From Actinopolyspora erythraea (GTDB lineage Bacteria; Actinomycetota; Actinomycetes; Mycobacteriales; Pseudonocardiaceae), in NCBI RefSeq assembly GCF_002263515.1, contig NZ_CP022752.1:1798001-1862000 (forward strand): a DNA stretch of 64,000 nucleotides. The letters are read 5' to 3'. Numbering within the stretch: the first letter of the stretch is position 1; each line of letters opens with the position of its first letter. Below, piece by piece: positions 1 to 9,778 of the stretch. The notes beneath the pieces were generated by a model, which saw only the letters and a program-made list of their open reading frames with translations, was not told the origin of the DNA and did not search any database. Made by a program: the position numbers and the translations under genes.

Positions 1-86
1 AGTGTCGTGATCGAGCGCGATAGGACGATCCGCGCGTATTGCCACCTGCGAGCAAGTGTCCGGCCGGCCCTGTGCGAGGTGCCCTC

Positions 87-899
87 GTGAGCGTTTTGGA
101 CACGATCATCGAAGATGTCCGGCAGGATCTGGCCGCCCGCGAGGCGGAGGTTCCGTTCGAGGAGGTCAAGAAGCTTTCGGCGACCGCGCAACCACCCAAG
201 GACGTCTGGGCGGCACTGCACGAACCGGGCGTGGGGGTGATCGCGGAGGTGAAGCGGCGCAGCCCCTCCAAGGGGGAGCTGGCCGACATCGCCGAACCGG
301 CCGACCTCGCCGCCGACTACCACGAATCGGGTGCCCGGGTCATCAGTGTTCTCACCGAGCAGCGTCGTTTCGGTGGTTCGCTGCGCGACCTGGACGCGGT
401 ACGGGCCAGGGTCAGCGCGCCGATCCTGCGCAAGGACTTCATCGTCAGCCCCTACCAGGTGCACGAGGCCCGCGCGCACGGTGCCGACATGGTGCTGCTC
501 ATCGTCGCGGCTCTGGAGCAGAACGCCCTCGAGGCACTGCTGGACCGGGTGGAGTCGCTCGGGATGATGGCCCTGGTCGAGGTGCACACCGCGGAGGAGG
601 CCGATCGAGCCCTCGCGGCCGGTGGCAGGATCATCGGAATCAACGCGCGGGACCTGCACACCCTGGAGGTGGACCGCGACGTGTTCGGCAGGATCGCCCC
701 GGGGCTTCCCGCCGGAGTGATCAAGATCGCGGAGTCCGGGGTGCGGGGACCGAGCGACCTGATGGCCTACGCCGGGTCCGGAGCCGACGCGGTACTGGTC
801 GGTGAGGGTCTGGTCAGCAGTGACAATCCACGTGCGGCGTTGACGCAGTTGGTCACGGCGGGTTCTCACCCGGCCTGCCCGCGTCCCAGCCGCGGATAG
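87..899 (+). CDS. trpC: Indole-3-glycerol phosphate synthase
   Basis: Converts carboxyphenylamino-deoxyribulose phosphate to indole-3-glycerol phosphate in tryptophan synthesis (cytosol). A 270-residue TIM-barrel protein carrying the family signature [13 protein letters not shown] near residue 50. I chose the GTG at 87 because GAGGT lies 8 nt upstream and the product then begins [12 protein letters not shown], as in other actinobacterial TrpC; an in-frame start at 39 would add 16 residues that do not look conserved. It is followed after 8 nt by trpB, so the trio is surely one transcript. The 86 nt before it hold no recognisable gene. Confidence 0.95.
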   Translation: MSVLDTIIEDVRQDLAAREAEVPFEEVKKLSATAQPPKDVWAALHEPGVGVIAEVKRRSPSKGELADIAEPADLAADYHESGARVISVLTEQRRFGGSLRDLDAVRARVSAPILRKDFIVSPYQVHEARAHGADMVLLIVAALEQNALEALLDRVESLGMMALVEVHTAEEADRALAAGGRIIGINARDLHTLEVDRDVFGRIAPGLPAGVIKIAESGVRGPSDLMAYAGSGADAVLVGEGLVSSDNPRAALTQLVTAGSHPACPRPSRG

Positions 900-907
900 G
901 AAACCGG

Positions 908-2191
908 ATGACAGCGCGAGACTCCGAGGCCTCCTACGAGTCGGTGACGCCGGGAGGGACGGGCGCCAACGGGCACGACCCCGACTCCGGCGGGCACTTC
1001 GGTTCCTACGGTGGCCGCTTCATGCCCGAAGCCCTGATCGCGGCGCAGGACGAGCTCGCGGCCGAGTACGACAAGGCGCGCGATGACCCGGAGTTCGTCG
1101 CCGAGCTCGAACGGCTGCTGCGTGACTACGCGGGCAGGCCCTCCCCGTTGACCGAGGTCGAACGGTTCGGCGCCCACGCAGGGGGCGCACGGGTGCTGCT
1201 CAAGCGGGAGGACCTCAACCACACCGGCTCCCACAAGATCAACAACGTGCTGGGGCAGGCCCTGCTGGTCAAGCGCATGGGCAAGCGCCGTGTGATCGCC
1301 GAGACCGGGGCGGGGCAGCACGGCGTCGCGACCGCCACCGCCTGTGCGCTGCTCGACCTCGACTGCGTCATCTACATGGGGGCCACCGACACCCGGCGGC
1401 AGGCCCTCAACGTGGCGCGGATGCGGTTGCTCGGAGCCGAGGTCCGCCCGGTCGAGGCCGGTTCGGCCACCCTCAAGGACGCGATCAACGAGGCCCTGCG
1501 GGACTGGGTGACCAACGTCGCCGACACCCACTACCTGCTCGGCACGGCCGCGGGCGCCCACCCGTTCCCGCTGATGGTCCGCAACCTGCACAAGGTCATC
1601 GGTGAGGAGAGCAGGGAACAGGTGCTGCGCCGCACCGGTCGGCTGCCCGACGCCGTGGTCGCCTGCGTGGGGGGCGGGTCCAACGCCATCGGGATCTTCC
1701 ACGGGTTCATCGACGACCCCGACGTGCGCCTGGTCGGAATGGAGGCAGGCGGTCACGGACTCGACAGCGGTGAGCACGGTGCCGCGCTCACCAGCGGGAG
1801 CCCGGGGACGCTGCACGGTGCCAGGTCCTACCTGCTGCAGGACGAGGACGGCCAGATCGCCGAGGCGTACTCGATATCGGCCGGGCTGGACTACCCGGGT
1901 GTGGGCCCGGAGCACGCCTGGCTGGCCGACACCGGGCGCGCGGAGTACCGCGCCGTCACCGACGAGGAGGCGATGCACGCCTTCCGGTTGTTGTCGCGCA
2001 CCGAGGGGATCATCCCGGCCATCGAGTCGGCCCACGCGCTGGCGGGGGCGTTGCGGCTGGGAGCCGAGCTCGGCCCGGAGGCCGTGCTCGTGGTCAGCCT
2101 CTCCGGACGGGGGGACAAGGACATGGACACTGCCGCGCACTACTTCGGCCTCGTGCCCGAGGCCGGGATCACCGGGGAGGACCAGGGGTGA
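908..2191 (+). CDS. trpB: Tryptophan synthase beta chain
   Basis: PLP enzyme that condenses indole with serine to give tryptophan, working as an alpha2-beta2 complex with TrpA. 427 residues. The PLP lysine is K110 in HTGSHKINN, and the phosphate-binding loop GGGSNA is visible. The first 30 or so residues form a polar extension before [10 protein letters not shown], common in actinobacteria. AGGAAA lies just upstream of the ATG. Its stop overlaps the trpA start by 4 nt (GTGA), which implies translational coupling of the two subunits. Confidence 0.97.
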   Translation: MTARDSEASYESVTPGGTGANGHDPDSGGHFGSYGGRFMPEALIAAQDELAAEYDKARDDPEFVAELERLLRDYAGRPSPLTEVERFGAHAGGARVLLKREDLNHTGSHKINNVLGQALLVKRMGKRRVIAETGAGQHGVATATACALLDLDCVIYMGATDTRRQALNVARMRLLGAEVRPVEAGSATLKDAINEALRDWVTNVADTHYLLGTAAGAHPFPLMVRNLHKVIGEESREQVLRRTGRLPDAVVACVGGGSNAIGIFHGFIDDPDVRLVGMEAGGHGLDSGEHGAALTSGSPGTLHGARSYLLQDEDGQIAEAYSISAGLDYPGVGPEHAWLADTGRAEYRAVTDEEAMHAFRLLSRTEGIIPAIESAHALAGALRLGAELGPEAVLVVSLSGRGDKDMDTAAHYFGLVPEAGITGEDQG

Positions 2192-3009
2192 GTCTGCACG
2201 AGGTATTCCGCGACTGCGCGGCACAACGACGCGCGGCCCTGATCGGTTATCTGCCGGCGGGGTTCCCCACCATCCCCGACAGCGCCGAGCTGTTCCGCGC
2301 CATGGTGCGCGGCGACGGCGACACCCCCGGTTGTGACGTCGTCGAGATCGGCATTCCCTACTCGGACCCGGTGATGGACGGCCCGACCATCCAGGCTGCC
2401 GGTGGTGAGGCCCTGCGCAACGGTTTCAGGGTCCGGCAGCTGTTCGACCTCGTGTCCGCGGTGGCCGAGACGGGGGCGGCCCCGGTGGTGATGACCTACT
2501 GGAACCCGGTGCACCGCTACGGCCCCGATGCCTTCGCCAGGGACCTCGCCGCCGCCGGTGGTCTCGGGGTGATCACTCCGGACCTGATCCCCGACGAGGC
2601 CGACGAGTGGCTGGCGGCGGCCCGGCGGCACGACCTCGACCGGATCTTTCTGGTAGCACCGTCGTCCACCGACCGCAGGCTCGCCATGACCGCCGAGGCG
2701 GGGTCCGGGTTCCTCTACGCCGCGTCGGTCATGGGGGTGACCGGTGCCCGTGACTCGGTCCCCGGCTCCGCCCGCGATCTCGTGCGGCGCACCCGCGAGC
2801 ACACCGGGTTGCCGATCGGAGTGGGGCTGGGGGTGCGCACCGCCGAACACGCCGCCGAGGTGGGCTCGTTCGCCGACGGTGTGATCGTCGGCTCCGCCTT
2901 CGTGAGCCGTGCCCGGCAGGAGGGGGCCACCGGAGTCGCGGAGTTCGCCGCCGAACTCGGACGTGGCGTCCGCTCGACCCCGGCCCCGGTTCCCGGGGCT
3001 GTCGACTGA
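2188..3009 (+). CDS. trpA: Tryptophan synthase alpha chain
   Basis: Cleaves indole-3-glycerol phosphate to indole, which is channelled to TrpB. 273 residues, a TIM barrel. The catalytic pair is E53 and D64 in [18 protein letters not shown] (equivalent to E49 and D60 of the Salmonella enzyme). GTG start inside the trpB stop. lgt follows 45 nt downstream in the same direction, the usual actinobacterial order. Confidence 0.97.
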   Translation: MSLHEVFRDCAAQRRAALIGYLPAGFPTIPDSAELFRAMVRGDGDTPGCDVVEIGIPYSDPVMDGPTIQAAGGEALRNGFRVRQLFDLVSAVAETGAAPVVMTYWNPVHRYGPDAFARDLAAAGGLGVITPDLIPDEADEWLAAARRHDLDRIFLVAPSSTDRRLAMTAEAGSGFLYAASVMGVTGARDSVPGSARDLVRRTREHTGLPIGVGLGVRTAEHAAEVGSFADGVIVGSAFVSRARQEGATGVAEFAAELGRGVRSTPAPVPGAVD

Positions 3010-3054
3010 GGAGCCCGTGCCGGTGCCCGCTCCGCCGCCCGTTACGGTGGTCGC

Positions 3055-4137
3055 GTGACTGTCGCGCTACCCGCCTCGGCGACCACCCACCTGGCCAACA
3101 TCCCCAGCCCGCCGCAGGGCGTGTGGTACCTCGGCCCGATCCCCGTTCGCGCTTACGCGCTGTGCATCATCGCGGGGATCGTCGTCGCGATCTTCTGGTC
3201 GGAACGCCGCTGGGTCGCCCGAGGCGGGCGTAAGGGTGCCGTCACCGACATCGCCGTGTTCGCCGTCCCCTTCGGGCTGGTCGGCGGCAGGCTCTACCAC
3301 GTGATCACCGACTACTGGCGCTACTTCGGGCCGGACAGCCCCAATCCGTGGTGGGACGTCTTCAAGATCTGGCAGGGCGGCCTCGGCATCTGGGGGGCCG
3401 TGGCGCTCGGCGCCGTCGGTGCCTGGATCGGCTGCCGGAGGCGCGGCATCCCGCTGCCCGCATTCGCCGACGCGGTCGCCCCCGGACTGGTGGTCGCGCA
3501 GGCCGTCGGCAGGCTCGGCAACTACTTCAACCAGGAGCTCTACGGTGGGCCGACGGACCTGCCATGGGGGTTGGAGATATACCAGCGGGAACCGAACCCG
3601 GTTACCGGTGTGGCGGTCAGTGACGTCCCCGTCGAGGTGGTCCACCCGACCTTCCTCTACGAGCTGCTGTGGAACCTGCTGGTGGCGTTGGTGCTGGTCT
3701 GGGCCGACCGCAGGTTCCGGCTGGGGCACGGCAGGGTGTTCGCGCTGTACGTGGCCGGATACACCGCCGGGCGGTTCTGGATCGAGATGATGCGCACCGA
3801 CCCCGCCTCCACACCGTTCGACCTGGGCATCCGAGTCAACGTCTACGTCTCGGCGCTGGTCTTCCTGGGCGCGGTCGTCTACCTGCTGGTCGTGCGGCGC
3901 TCCAGGGAGGCCCCCGAGCGGCTGCTGGGCAAGCCGTTACCAGGTGATCCCGACTACGGGGTGCGTCCACCCGACACGCCGGCCGGGGTGGCACCGCCTC
4001 GGGACGACTCCCGGCAGGCGGCGGCCGGTGAGACCTCACGCCCCGAGGAGTCCGGTGAACCGGAGGGGGAACATCGCCAGGAGCGGGATTCCCGGCATGC
4101 CGACTCCACCGACGACAGGCACGACAGGCACGACTAG
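3055..4137 (+). CDS. lgt: Prolipoprotein diacylglyceryl transferase
   Basis: Integral membrane enzyme that transfers diacylglycerol from phosphatidylglycerol to the lipobox cysteine of prolipoproteins. 360 residues, about seven membrane segments in the first 285. The family signature GRLGNYFNQE sits at residues 152-161. GTG start, 45 nt after trpA. Odd point: the last ~70 residues are a hydrophilic, proline- and charge-rich tail ending in an Asp/Arg/His run, longer than in E. coli Lgt; such cytoplasmic tails occur in actinobacterial Lgt. A substrate of Lgt, the solute-binding lipoprotein at 6234-7190, lies nearby. Confidence 0.95.
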   Translation: MTVALPASATTHLANIPSPPQGVWYLGPIPVRAYALCIIAGIVVAIFWSERRWVARGGRKGAVTDIAVFAVPFGLVGGRLYHVITDYWRYFGPDSPNPWWDVFKIWQGGLGIWGAVALGAVGAWIGCRRRGIPLPAFADAVAPGLVVAQAVGRLGNYFNQELYGGPTDLPWGLEIYQREPNPVTGVAVSDVPVEVVHPTFLYELLWNLLVALVLVWADRRFRLGHGRVFALYVAGYTAGRFWIEMMRTDPASTPFDLGIRVNVYVSALVFLGAVVYLLVVRRSREAPERLLGKPLPGDPDYGVRPPDTPAGVAPPRDDSRQAAAGETSRPEESGEPEGEHRQERDSRHADSTDDRHDRHD

Positions 4138-4222
4138 CGGTTCCGCCGGGTGGGACGATTCCGGGCCGGATGGGAGATCCGCACCCGTGCTCGCGCGGGG
4201 CCTCCCTCTCCGCGCCGGCCGG

Positions 4223-5014
4223 TCACTCCCGTTCGCTCGCCGCCGCCCTCGTCGGAGCCACCGCGGGGGAGCCGTCCGGCAGCGGCAGAATCGAGACCCT
4301 AGCCGCGTAGCGCCGCCCCAGCAGCTCGGCCGTCAGCACCTCGTGCGGTGATCCCTCGGCACTCACCCGGCCGGCATCGAGCAGCAGCAGGTGCTCGGCG
4401 TACTGGCCCGCCATGGTCAGGTCGTGCAGCGTGGTCACCACGGTGGTGCCGCGCTCGCGTCGCAGCTCGTCGACCAGATCCAGCAGTGCCTGCGCGTGCC
4501 CCACGTCCAGTCCCGTGGTGGGCTCGTCGAGCAGCAGCACCCCCGTGCGCTGTGCCAGCGCACGGGCCAGCACGGCACGCTGCCGCTCTCCGCCGGAGAG
4601 TTCGGACAGTTCCCGGCGGGCGAACCCGAGCAGGTCGAGCCGTTCCAGCACCTCGGTGACGATGTCTAGATCCCTGACGCCCTCCCGGCCCAGCGGGCCG
4701 AGGTGGGGGGTGCGGCCCAGCAGCACGTAGTCGGTCACGGTCATGCCGACCGGCAGCTGTGGAAGCTGCGGCGCGTACCCGAGCAGCTTCGCCCGGTCCC
4801 GCTGCCGCAGCCCGCTGACGCTCCGGCCGTCCACCCGAACTCGGCCGGTGTGCCGCACCAGGCCGAGCATCGCCTTGAGCAGCGTGGACTTGCCGGAGCC
4901 GTTCGGCCCGATCACGCCCAGCCACCCGCCGTCGCCGATCCCCGCCGATATCTCCGAGAGCACGGTGGTGCCGCGGTAGCCCGCGCTCAGCCCTTCGAGT
5001 TCCACGGCGCTCAT
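4223..5014 (-). CDS. ABC transporter ATPase, FecE/BtuD type
   Basis: Cytoplasmic ATPase of a siderophore/haem/cobalamin importer. 263 residues with Walker A GPNGSGKST, signature LSGGERQRAVLARAL, Walker B VLLLDEPTTGLD and the following switch histidine. I chose the ATG at 5014 (MSAVELEGL) because AGGAAAG is 8 nt upstream; an in-frame start at 5116 adds 34 unlike residues. Last gene of a three-gene minus-strand operon (binding protein, permease, ATPase). Given the binding protein and the candidate riboswitch upstream, cobalamin is the best guess for the substrate, but iron chelates are not excluded. Confidence 0.9.
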   Translation of the reverse strand: MSAVELEGLSAGYRGTTVLSEISAGIGDGGWLGVIGPNGSGKSTLLKAMLGLVRHTGRVRVDGRSVSGLRQRDRAKLLGYAPQLPQLPVGMTVTDYVLLGRTPHLGPLGREGVRDLDIVTEVLERLDLLGFARRELSELSGGERQRAVLARALAQRTGVLLLDEPTTGLDVGHAQALLDLVDELRRERGTTVVTTLHDLTMAGQYAEHLLLLDAGRVSAEGSPHEVLTAELLGRRYAARVSILPLPDGSPAVAPTRAAASERE

Positions 5015-5132
5015 GTGAGTCGCTTTCCTGATAGACGTGCGGTTGACGTTTCGTCCCGGCCATCGCGCACCGGAGGAGTCCGGAGACCGTCGAGCGGACT
5101 TCGGCGCCGGGACCACCGGGCTCCCGGGACGT

Positions 5133-6224
5133 TCAACGCCGCCGGCTGGTGTGCAGCAGCAGCGCGAAGAAGGGGGCGCCGGTGAACGCCGTGATCACCC
5201 CGATCGGGAGCTCGGCGGGAGCCATCACGGTCCGGGCCAGCATGTCCGCACCGACCAGGAACGCACCACCGAACAGCAGGGAGACCGGCACGATCACCCG
5301 GTAACTACCCCCGAGGGCCAGCCGCACCAGGTGCGGGACCACCAGCCCCACGAAACCGATCAGTCCGGCCACCGACACGGCCGAGGCGGTGGCCAGCGAA
5401 GCCGCCACCAGCACCAGGGCGCGTACCCGTCCCGGCCGGACCCCGAGTGCCGCGGCCTCCTCGTCGCCGGTGCCGAGCAGGTCCAGCAACCGCCCGCACG
5501 CGCACAGCACCACGACGGCCAGGCACAGCGCGGGCAGCACGGTCAGGACCTCGTCCCAACCGGTGGTGTTCAGCCTGCCCAGGATCCACATGTAGACCCG
5601 CTGCAGCGATTCCACCCGCAGCTGCTGCACGAAGGTCTGCGCCGCGGTGAGGAAGGCCCCGACGGCCACCCCCGCCAGCACCAGCGTGGCGGTGTCCGGA
5701 CCGGCCGACCGTCCGATCAGCCAGGTCAGCCCGACCCCGCCCAGAGCTCCCAGGAACGCCGCGACCTGCGCGATCCCGGTACTGCCGAGGTTCACCTGCG
5801 GGACCGCCGTCACCACGACGGTCACGCTCAGCCCCGCCCCGGCGGCGGCACCCAGCAGGTAGGGGTCGGCCAGCGGATTGCGGAACACCCCCTGGAACGC
5901 GGCACCGGAGATCGCCAGGGCGCCTCCGACGAGGACGGCCAGCACCACGCGCGGGACCCGCAGCTGCCACAGTATCGCGGCCTCGCGTTCGGATAGGGGA
6001 GACACGCCGCCCGTCAGCTGGGCGCCGAGCTCCGCCAGCACCCGCTGCCATCCCAGCTCGGCGGCCCCCGTCAGCACCGACACCAGCAGCAGTACCGCCA
6101 GAACGGCGGTGCCGAGCAGCAGGTGAACCGGTCGCAGCGTGCTGCCGCGCGGCCGTCGGACGGGGGAGGGCGTGGTGTCGGGCCCCTCGACCGTGTCGAC
6201 CGAGGGGGATCGCGAGTCGCGCAT
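5133..6224 (-). CDS. ABC transporter permease, FecCD/BtuC family
   Basis: Membrane channel subunit of the importer. 363 residues with roughly nine or ten hydrophobic segments and family landmarks such as GAAFQGVFRNPLADPYLLG (residues ~110-128) and GLIGFVGLVVPHLVR (~270). The N-terminal 30 residues are polar and variable. It starts 9 nt after the binding-protein stop, so the genes are co-transcribed. It would act as a homodimer with two copies of the ATPase encoded downstream. Confidence 0.92.
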   Translation of the reverse strand: MRDSRSPSVDTVEGPDTTPSPVRRPRGSTLRPVHLLLGTAVLAVLLLVSVLTGAAELGWQRVLAELGAQLTGGVSPLSEREAAILWQLRVPRVVLAVLVGGALAISGAAFQGVFRNPLADPYLLGAAAGAGLSVTVVVTAVPQVNLGSTGIAQVAAFLGALGGVGLTWLIGRSAGPDTATLVLAGVAVGAFLTAAQTFVQQLRVESLQRVYMWILGRLNTTGWDEVLTVLPALCLAVVVLCACGRLLDLLGTGDEEAAALGVRPGRVRALVLVAASLATASAVSVAGLIGFVGLVVPHLVRLALGGSYRVIVPVSLLFGGAFLVGADMLARTVMAPAELPIGVITAFTGAPFFALLLHTSRRR

Positions 6225-6233
6225 CGGGCGGCG

Positions 6234-7190
6234 TCAGCTCCGCCTGGTGTCGTCGATCGCTTCGCTGATCGAGCGGGCCAGTTCGACCACCCGAGGACCC
6301 CAACGGCTGGCCACGTCCTCGTTCAACTCGTAGACGTGTCCCTGCCGCACGGCGGTCAGGGTCTGCCATCCGGGCCGGTTGCCCACCGCCTGCTCGCTGA
6401 CCCCCGCCGTCTTGGTGTCGGCGAGGAAGATCATGTCGGGATCGGCCCGCAGGATCCGCTCCTCGGACAGCTGGGGGAACTTCCCGCCCGCGGAGTCGGC
6501 GATGTTGTCGAGCCCGAACTTCTCGTAGACGCTGCCCACGAAACTCTTCGAGGTAGCCGTGAAGTGGTCGGGGCTGACCTCGTGGTAGTAGGTCAACGAC
6601 CGCTCGGGCTCGGGGGCCTGCCGGACCAGCTCGTCGATCTCGGAACGGATCCGGCGCACCGTGTCGGAGGCCTCGTCACCGTGACCGGTGGCCCGGCCGA
6701 GCGCCTTCATCTGCTCGTAAGCCGCCGGCAGGTCCGTCGCGGAGGGCGTGAGCAGTACCGGGATGTCGAGCTCGCGCAGCCCCTTGGCCAGCTCACCGGC
6801 GTTGCCCGCCTGCGCGATCACGAGGTCGGGCCGGTAGTCCGAAACCGTGCTCGCCCCGACGTTGAGCGCGGAGATGTCCTCGCGCGGCGCGCGTTCGGGA
6901 TAAGTGGAGTATTCGTCCACGGCCACGACCTGTTCGCCCGCCCCGATCTCGTAGAGCACCTCGGTGGCTGTGGGACTCAGCGAGACGATGCGCTTCGGCT
7001 GCTCGGGCAGCGTCACCGGGTCCTGCCCGGGAAGCTCCACGCGCACCGGAAACGCCGAAGCCGGATCGTCGCCCCGCCCGGTCTCCTTGTCGGGGGAAGA
7101 GCGCTGGGCGCACGAGGTGGCCCCCGCGAGCAGCGCGACGAGTGCCAGCAGCAGGGTCACGCCGCGGCGGAATCCGATTGTCCGACTCAT
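6234..7190 (-). CDS. Solute-binding lipoprotein, BtuF/FecB type
   Basis: Extracytoplasmic receptor of the importer. 318 residues. The N-terminus has Arg/Lys residues, a hydrophobic stretch and a lipobox-like LAGATSC (Cys ~28), so it is probably lipid-anchored through Lgt. The mature part opens with RIVSLSPTATEVLYEIGAG and VAVDEYSTYP, typical of the cobalamin/haem-binding helical-backbone class. Start at the ATG at 7190, with GAGG 5 nt upstream; an earlier start at 7313 would run through the candidate riboswitch. The specific ligand cannot be read from sequence. Confidence 0.88.
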   Translation of the reverse strand: MSRTIGFRRGVTLLLALVALLAGATSCAQRSSPDKETGRGDDPASAFPVRVELPGQDPVTLPEQPKRIVSLSPTATEVLYEIGAGEQVVAVDEYSTYPERAPREDISALNVGASTVSDYRPDLVIAQAGNAGELAKGLRELDIPVLLTPSATDLPAAYEQMKALGRATGHGDEASDTVRRIRSEIDELVRQAPEPERSLTYYHEVSPDHFTATSKSFVGSVYEKFGLDNIADSAGGKFPQLSEERILRADPDMIFLADTKTAGVSEQAVGNRPGWQTLTAVRQGHVYELNEDVASRWGPRVVELARSISEAIDDTRRS

Positions 7191-7272
7191 GGTGTCCTCG
7201 GTCTCGGTCGGTGCCCCGCGGCGCCCGCCGATCGGCCGACGCCGCGTTCCGGCACCGGGAACGGCGGTCGTC

Positions 7273-7379
7273 GATGTCGTGTCCGAGGAGACCCGTTCCC
7301 GGCCCGGCTCCATCCGGCCGGGACGTCACGGCCGCGGGAGACGCACCGGGCTCGTCCCGGATTTCCTACGCACGACATC
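7273..7379 (-). ncRNA. Candidate cobalamin riboswitch upstream of the btuFCD-like operon
   Basis: Read on the minus strand, the leader of the binding-protein gene has: a 9-bp closing stem (GATGTCGTG at 7379-7371 with CACGACATC at 7281-7273); a GGAA junction followed by a 5-bp hairpin CCGGG/CCCGG (7360-7346); and TCCCGCGGCCGTGAC (7339-7325), which resembles the cobalamin core CCCGCCACTGTGA. A further 6-bp hairpin and GGGAACGGGTCTCC follow. The order and spacing resemble the cobalamin class, but the element is short and the B12 box is divergent. It ends about 80 nt before the start codon, so control would be of translation or by a terminator. Confidence 0.5.
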
Positions 7380-7483
7380 ACGAAAGCCGCGCCCTGTGCT
7401 CGGGCGTGGCTTCCTGATCAGCAAAGATACCATCCCGTCCCGCTCGGGGAGCCTCGTCCGGTGCGGCCAGCCGCCGCGGTGGG

Positions 7484-9778
7484 TCACCGGTCGAGGCTCC
7501 GCAACGGTGCGGGGAGGTCACCGTGGTGCAGGATGCTCAACCTGGTCGTGGTCCTGGTCAGCGCCACGTAGATGTCGTTGATCCCCCTGGGGGACTGCTC
7601 GAGGATGCCGGCGGGATCGACCAGGACCACGCTGTCGAACTCCAGCCCCTTGGCCTGGTCGACGGTGAGCACCATGACCGGGGACTCCAGTCCTTCCGGC
7701 TGCGGTCCCACGGTGGTCCGGGAGACCAGTTCACCGACCCGCCTGCCGAGCTCCTCCTGCCGGTCGGGTGGGCAGAGCACCGCCACGTGCCCCCCGTCGA
7801 CGGCTTCCAGCTCCTCGGCGGCAAGCCTGGCGGTACGATCCGCTATCTCCGCTTCGGAGACCCGCAGCGACGAGGGCTCGACGCCAGTGCCGCGAACCGA
7901 GTTGGGTACGGACAGGTCCACGTCCATCTCGTCGAGCAGCGGGGTGGCGATCGCCATGATCTCGGCCGGGGTCCGGTAGTTGACGGTGAGCTCCTCCAGA
8001 CGCCAGCGGCGAGCCACGTACGGTTCGAGCACGTCGTGCCAGGAGGAGGCGCCCGCCGCCGAGCCGGTCTGCGCGATGTCGCCCACCACGGTCATGGACC
8101 GGCTCGGACACCGCCGCATGATCACCCGCCACGCCATCGCCGACAACTCCTGTGCCTCGTCGACGATCACGTGGCCGAAGGTCCAGGTGCGGTCCCCGGC
8201 GGCTCGTTCCGCGGCCGTGAGGTCGCTGTCGGTGCGATGCCGTTCCGCGAGCAGATCGGCGTCGAGCACGTCGGAGACCCGCAACTGCTCGGGGTCGATG
8301 ATCTCCTCGTCCTGCTCCATGATGTGCAGCACGCCCTCGGCGTAGGCGAGTTCCTCCCGCTCCTGCCGCAGCCGCGCCTGCTGCTGCTCCGAGTCGTCCT
8401 CGCCCAGCAGCTCGGCCAGTTCGTCGAGCAGCGGAGCGTCCGCGGGGGTCCACTCGGCTCCCGGCTCGCGCGACAGCGCCTCGCGCTCGGACTCGTCGAA
8501 GTACCTGCGCGCCGCCCGCTTGAGACGGTCCGGTGAGCTGAGCAGCTCGTCCAGTAACCGGGTCGGTTCGATCTCCGGCCACAGCTGTTCGAGAGCCTCG
8601 CACACCTGGTCGTCGGCCCGCAGCTCGGCGGCGATGTCGTCGATGTCGCGCTGGTCCAGCAGGTTCCGGCCGTACCGGTCGGCGACCTGCAGTGCCAGCG
8701 CGGAGAACATCTCGCGGCGGAAGATCTTCCTGGCCTCGTTGTGGGGCTTGCGCGAGCGCCGTGCCTTGGTGCGCGCCTGGCTGCAGGTGCTCTTGTCGAT
8801 GTGGAGCGGCTCGCGGTCGAAGGTCACCTCGATGTACTTCCGCGGCACCTGCTGGCGGTCCCGCACCGCGTTGTTGAGCACCGAGACCATGTCCGTGCGG
8901 CCCTTGAGCTCGGCGGCGGTGGCCGACTCCGTGGCCGTGGCGGCCACCCCGGGGTACAGCTCGCCGACGGTGGACAACAGCACTCCGGTCTCCCCGAGGG
9001 AGGGGAGCACCTGGCCGATGTAGCGCAGGAACGTCTTGTTGGGGCCGACCACCAGCACCCCGCGCCTGGTCAACTGCTCCCGGTAGGTGTAGAGCAGGTA
9101 GGCGGCCCGGTGCAGTGCCACGGCGGTCTTGCCGGTGCCGGGACCGCCCTGCACCACCAGGACCCCGTTCATGCCGCTGCGGATGATGCGGTCCTGCTCG
9201 GCCTGGATGGTCGCGACGATGTCGCCCATCTGGCCGGTGCGGCGTTCGTCGAGCGCGGCCAGCAGGGTCGCCTCGCCGGCCAGTCCCAGGTGGCTGCCCT
9301 GCTCGGCGGAGTCCAGATCGAGGACCTCGTCTTCCAGATCCGTGACGGTGCGCCTGGTGGTGCGGATGTGCCTGCGCCGCACCACACCGTCCCGGGAGGC
9401 CGCCGTGGCCAGGTAGAACGGTCGCGCGGCCGGGGCGCGCCAGTCGATCAGCAACGGCGCGTACTCGTTCTCCTCGTCGAACAGGCCGAGTCTGCCGATG
9501 TGGAACCGCTCGTCGCTGTCCAGGTCGAGCCTGCCGAAGCACAACCCGTTCTCCACCGCGCTGAGCTGCGAGAGCTTGTCGATGTGCATCTTGGTGGAGA
9601 TGTCGCGCTCGGTACGCGCCTGCGGAGTCCCTCCGGTCTCGCGCAGCGTCTCGGCCAGACGTTTGCTGTTGTACCGCCGCAGTTCGTCGAGCTTGTCGTA
9701 GAGCATCGAGACGTACCGCTGCTCGGCGGCGACGCTGTCGGCGTGGTCAAGTTCCCGATCGGCTCGGGTTTCGGACAC
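7484..9778 (-). CDS. helD: UvrD/PcrA-like superfamily 1 helicase, HelD family
   Basis: HelD proteins bind stalled RNA polymerase and use ATP to strip it from nucleic acid; actinobacterial members are tied to rifampicin tolerance. 764 residues: an N-terminal coiled coil (~1-75), Walker A GGPGTGKTA near residue 210, Walker B DEAQE near 540, and C-terminal helicase motifs VMVLTVDQAKGLEFDSV and YVALTRTTTRL. I chose the GTG at 9778 (MSETRADRELDHAD), with GAGGT 6 nt upstream; the open frame extends further to 10105 but without family resemblance. Single gene, divergent from the FadR-type regulator. Confidence 0.88.
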   Translation of the reverse strand: MSETRADRELDHADSVAAEQRYVSMLYDKLDELRRYNSKRLAETLRETGGTPQARTERDISTKMHIDKLSQLSAVENGLCFGRLDLDSDERFHIGRLGLFDEENEYAPLLIDWRAPAARPFYLATAASRDGVVRRRHIRTTRRTVTDLEDEVLDLDSAEQGSHLGLAGEATLLAALDERRTGQMGDIVATIQAEQDRIIRSGMNGVLVVQGGPGTGKTAVALHRAAYLLYTYREQLTRRGVLVVGPNKTFLRYIGQVLPSLGETGVLLSTVGELYPGVAATATESATAAELKGRTDMVSVLNNAVRDRQQVPRKYIEVTFDREPLHIDKSTCSQARTKARRSRKPHNEARKIFRREMFSALALQVADRYGRNLLDQRDIDDIAAELRADDQVCEALEQLWPEIEPTRLLDELLSSPDRLKRAARRYFDESEREALSREPGAEWTPADAPLLDELAELLGEDDSEQQQARLRQEREELAYAEGVLHIMEQDEEIIDPEQLRVSDVLDADLLAERHRTDSDLTAAERAAGDRTWTFGHVIVDEAQELSAMAWRVIMRRCPSRSMTVVGDIAQTGSAAGASSWHDVLEPYVARRWRLEELTVNYRTPAEIMAIATPLLDEMDVDLSVPNSVRGTGVEPSSLRVSEAEIADRTARLAAEELEAVDGGHVAVLCPPDRQEELGRRVGELVSRTTVGPQPEGLESPVMVLTVDQAKGLEFDSVVLVDPAGILEQSPRGINDIYVALTRTTTRLSILHHGDLPAPLRSLDR

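Noticed and set aside
39-86. Longer N-terminus for trpC
   Set aside because: The 16 extra residues lack a ribosome site and do not resemble the family; the GTG at 87 has a good one.
4065-4137. Small tandem CGACAGGCA-like repeat at the end of lgt
   Set aside because: It is coding, part of the low-complexity Asp/Arg/His tail of Lgt, and only about two copies long.
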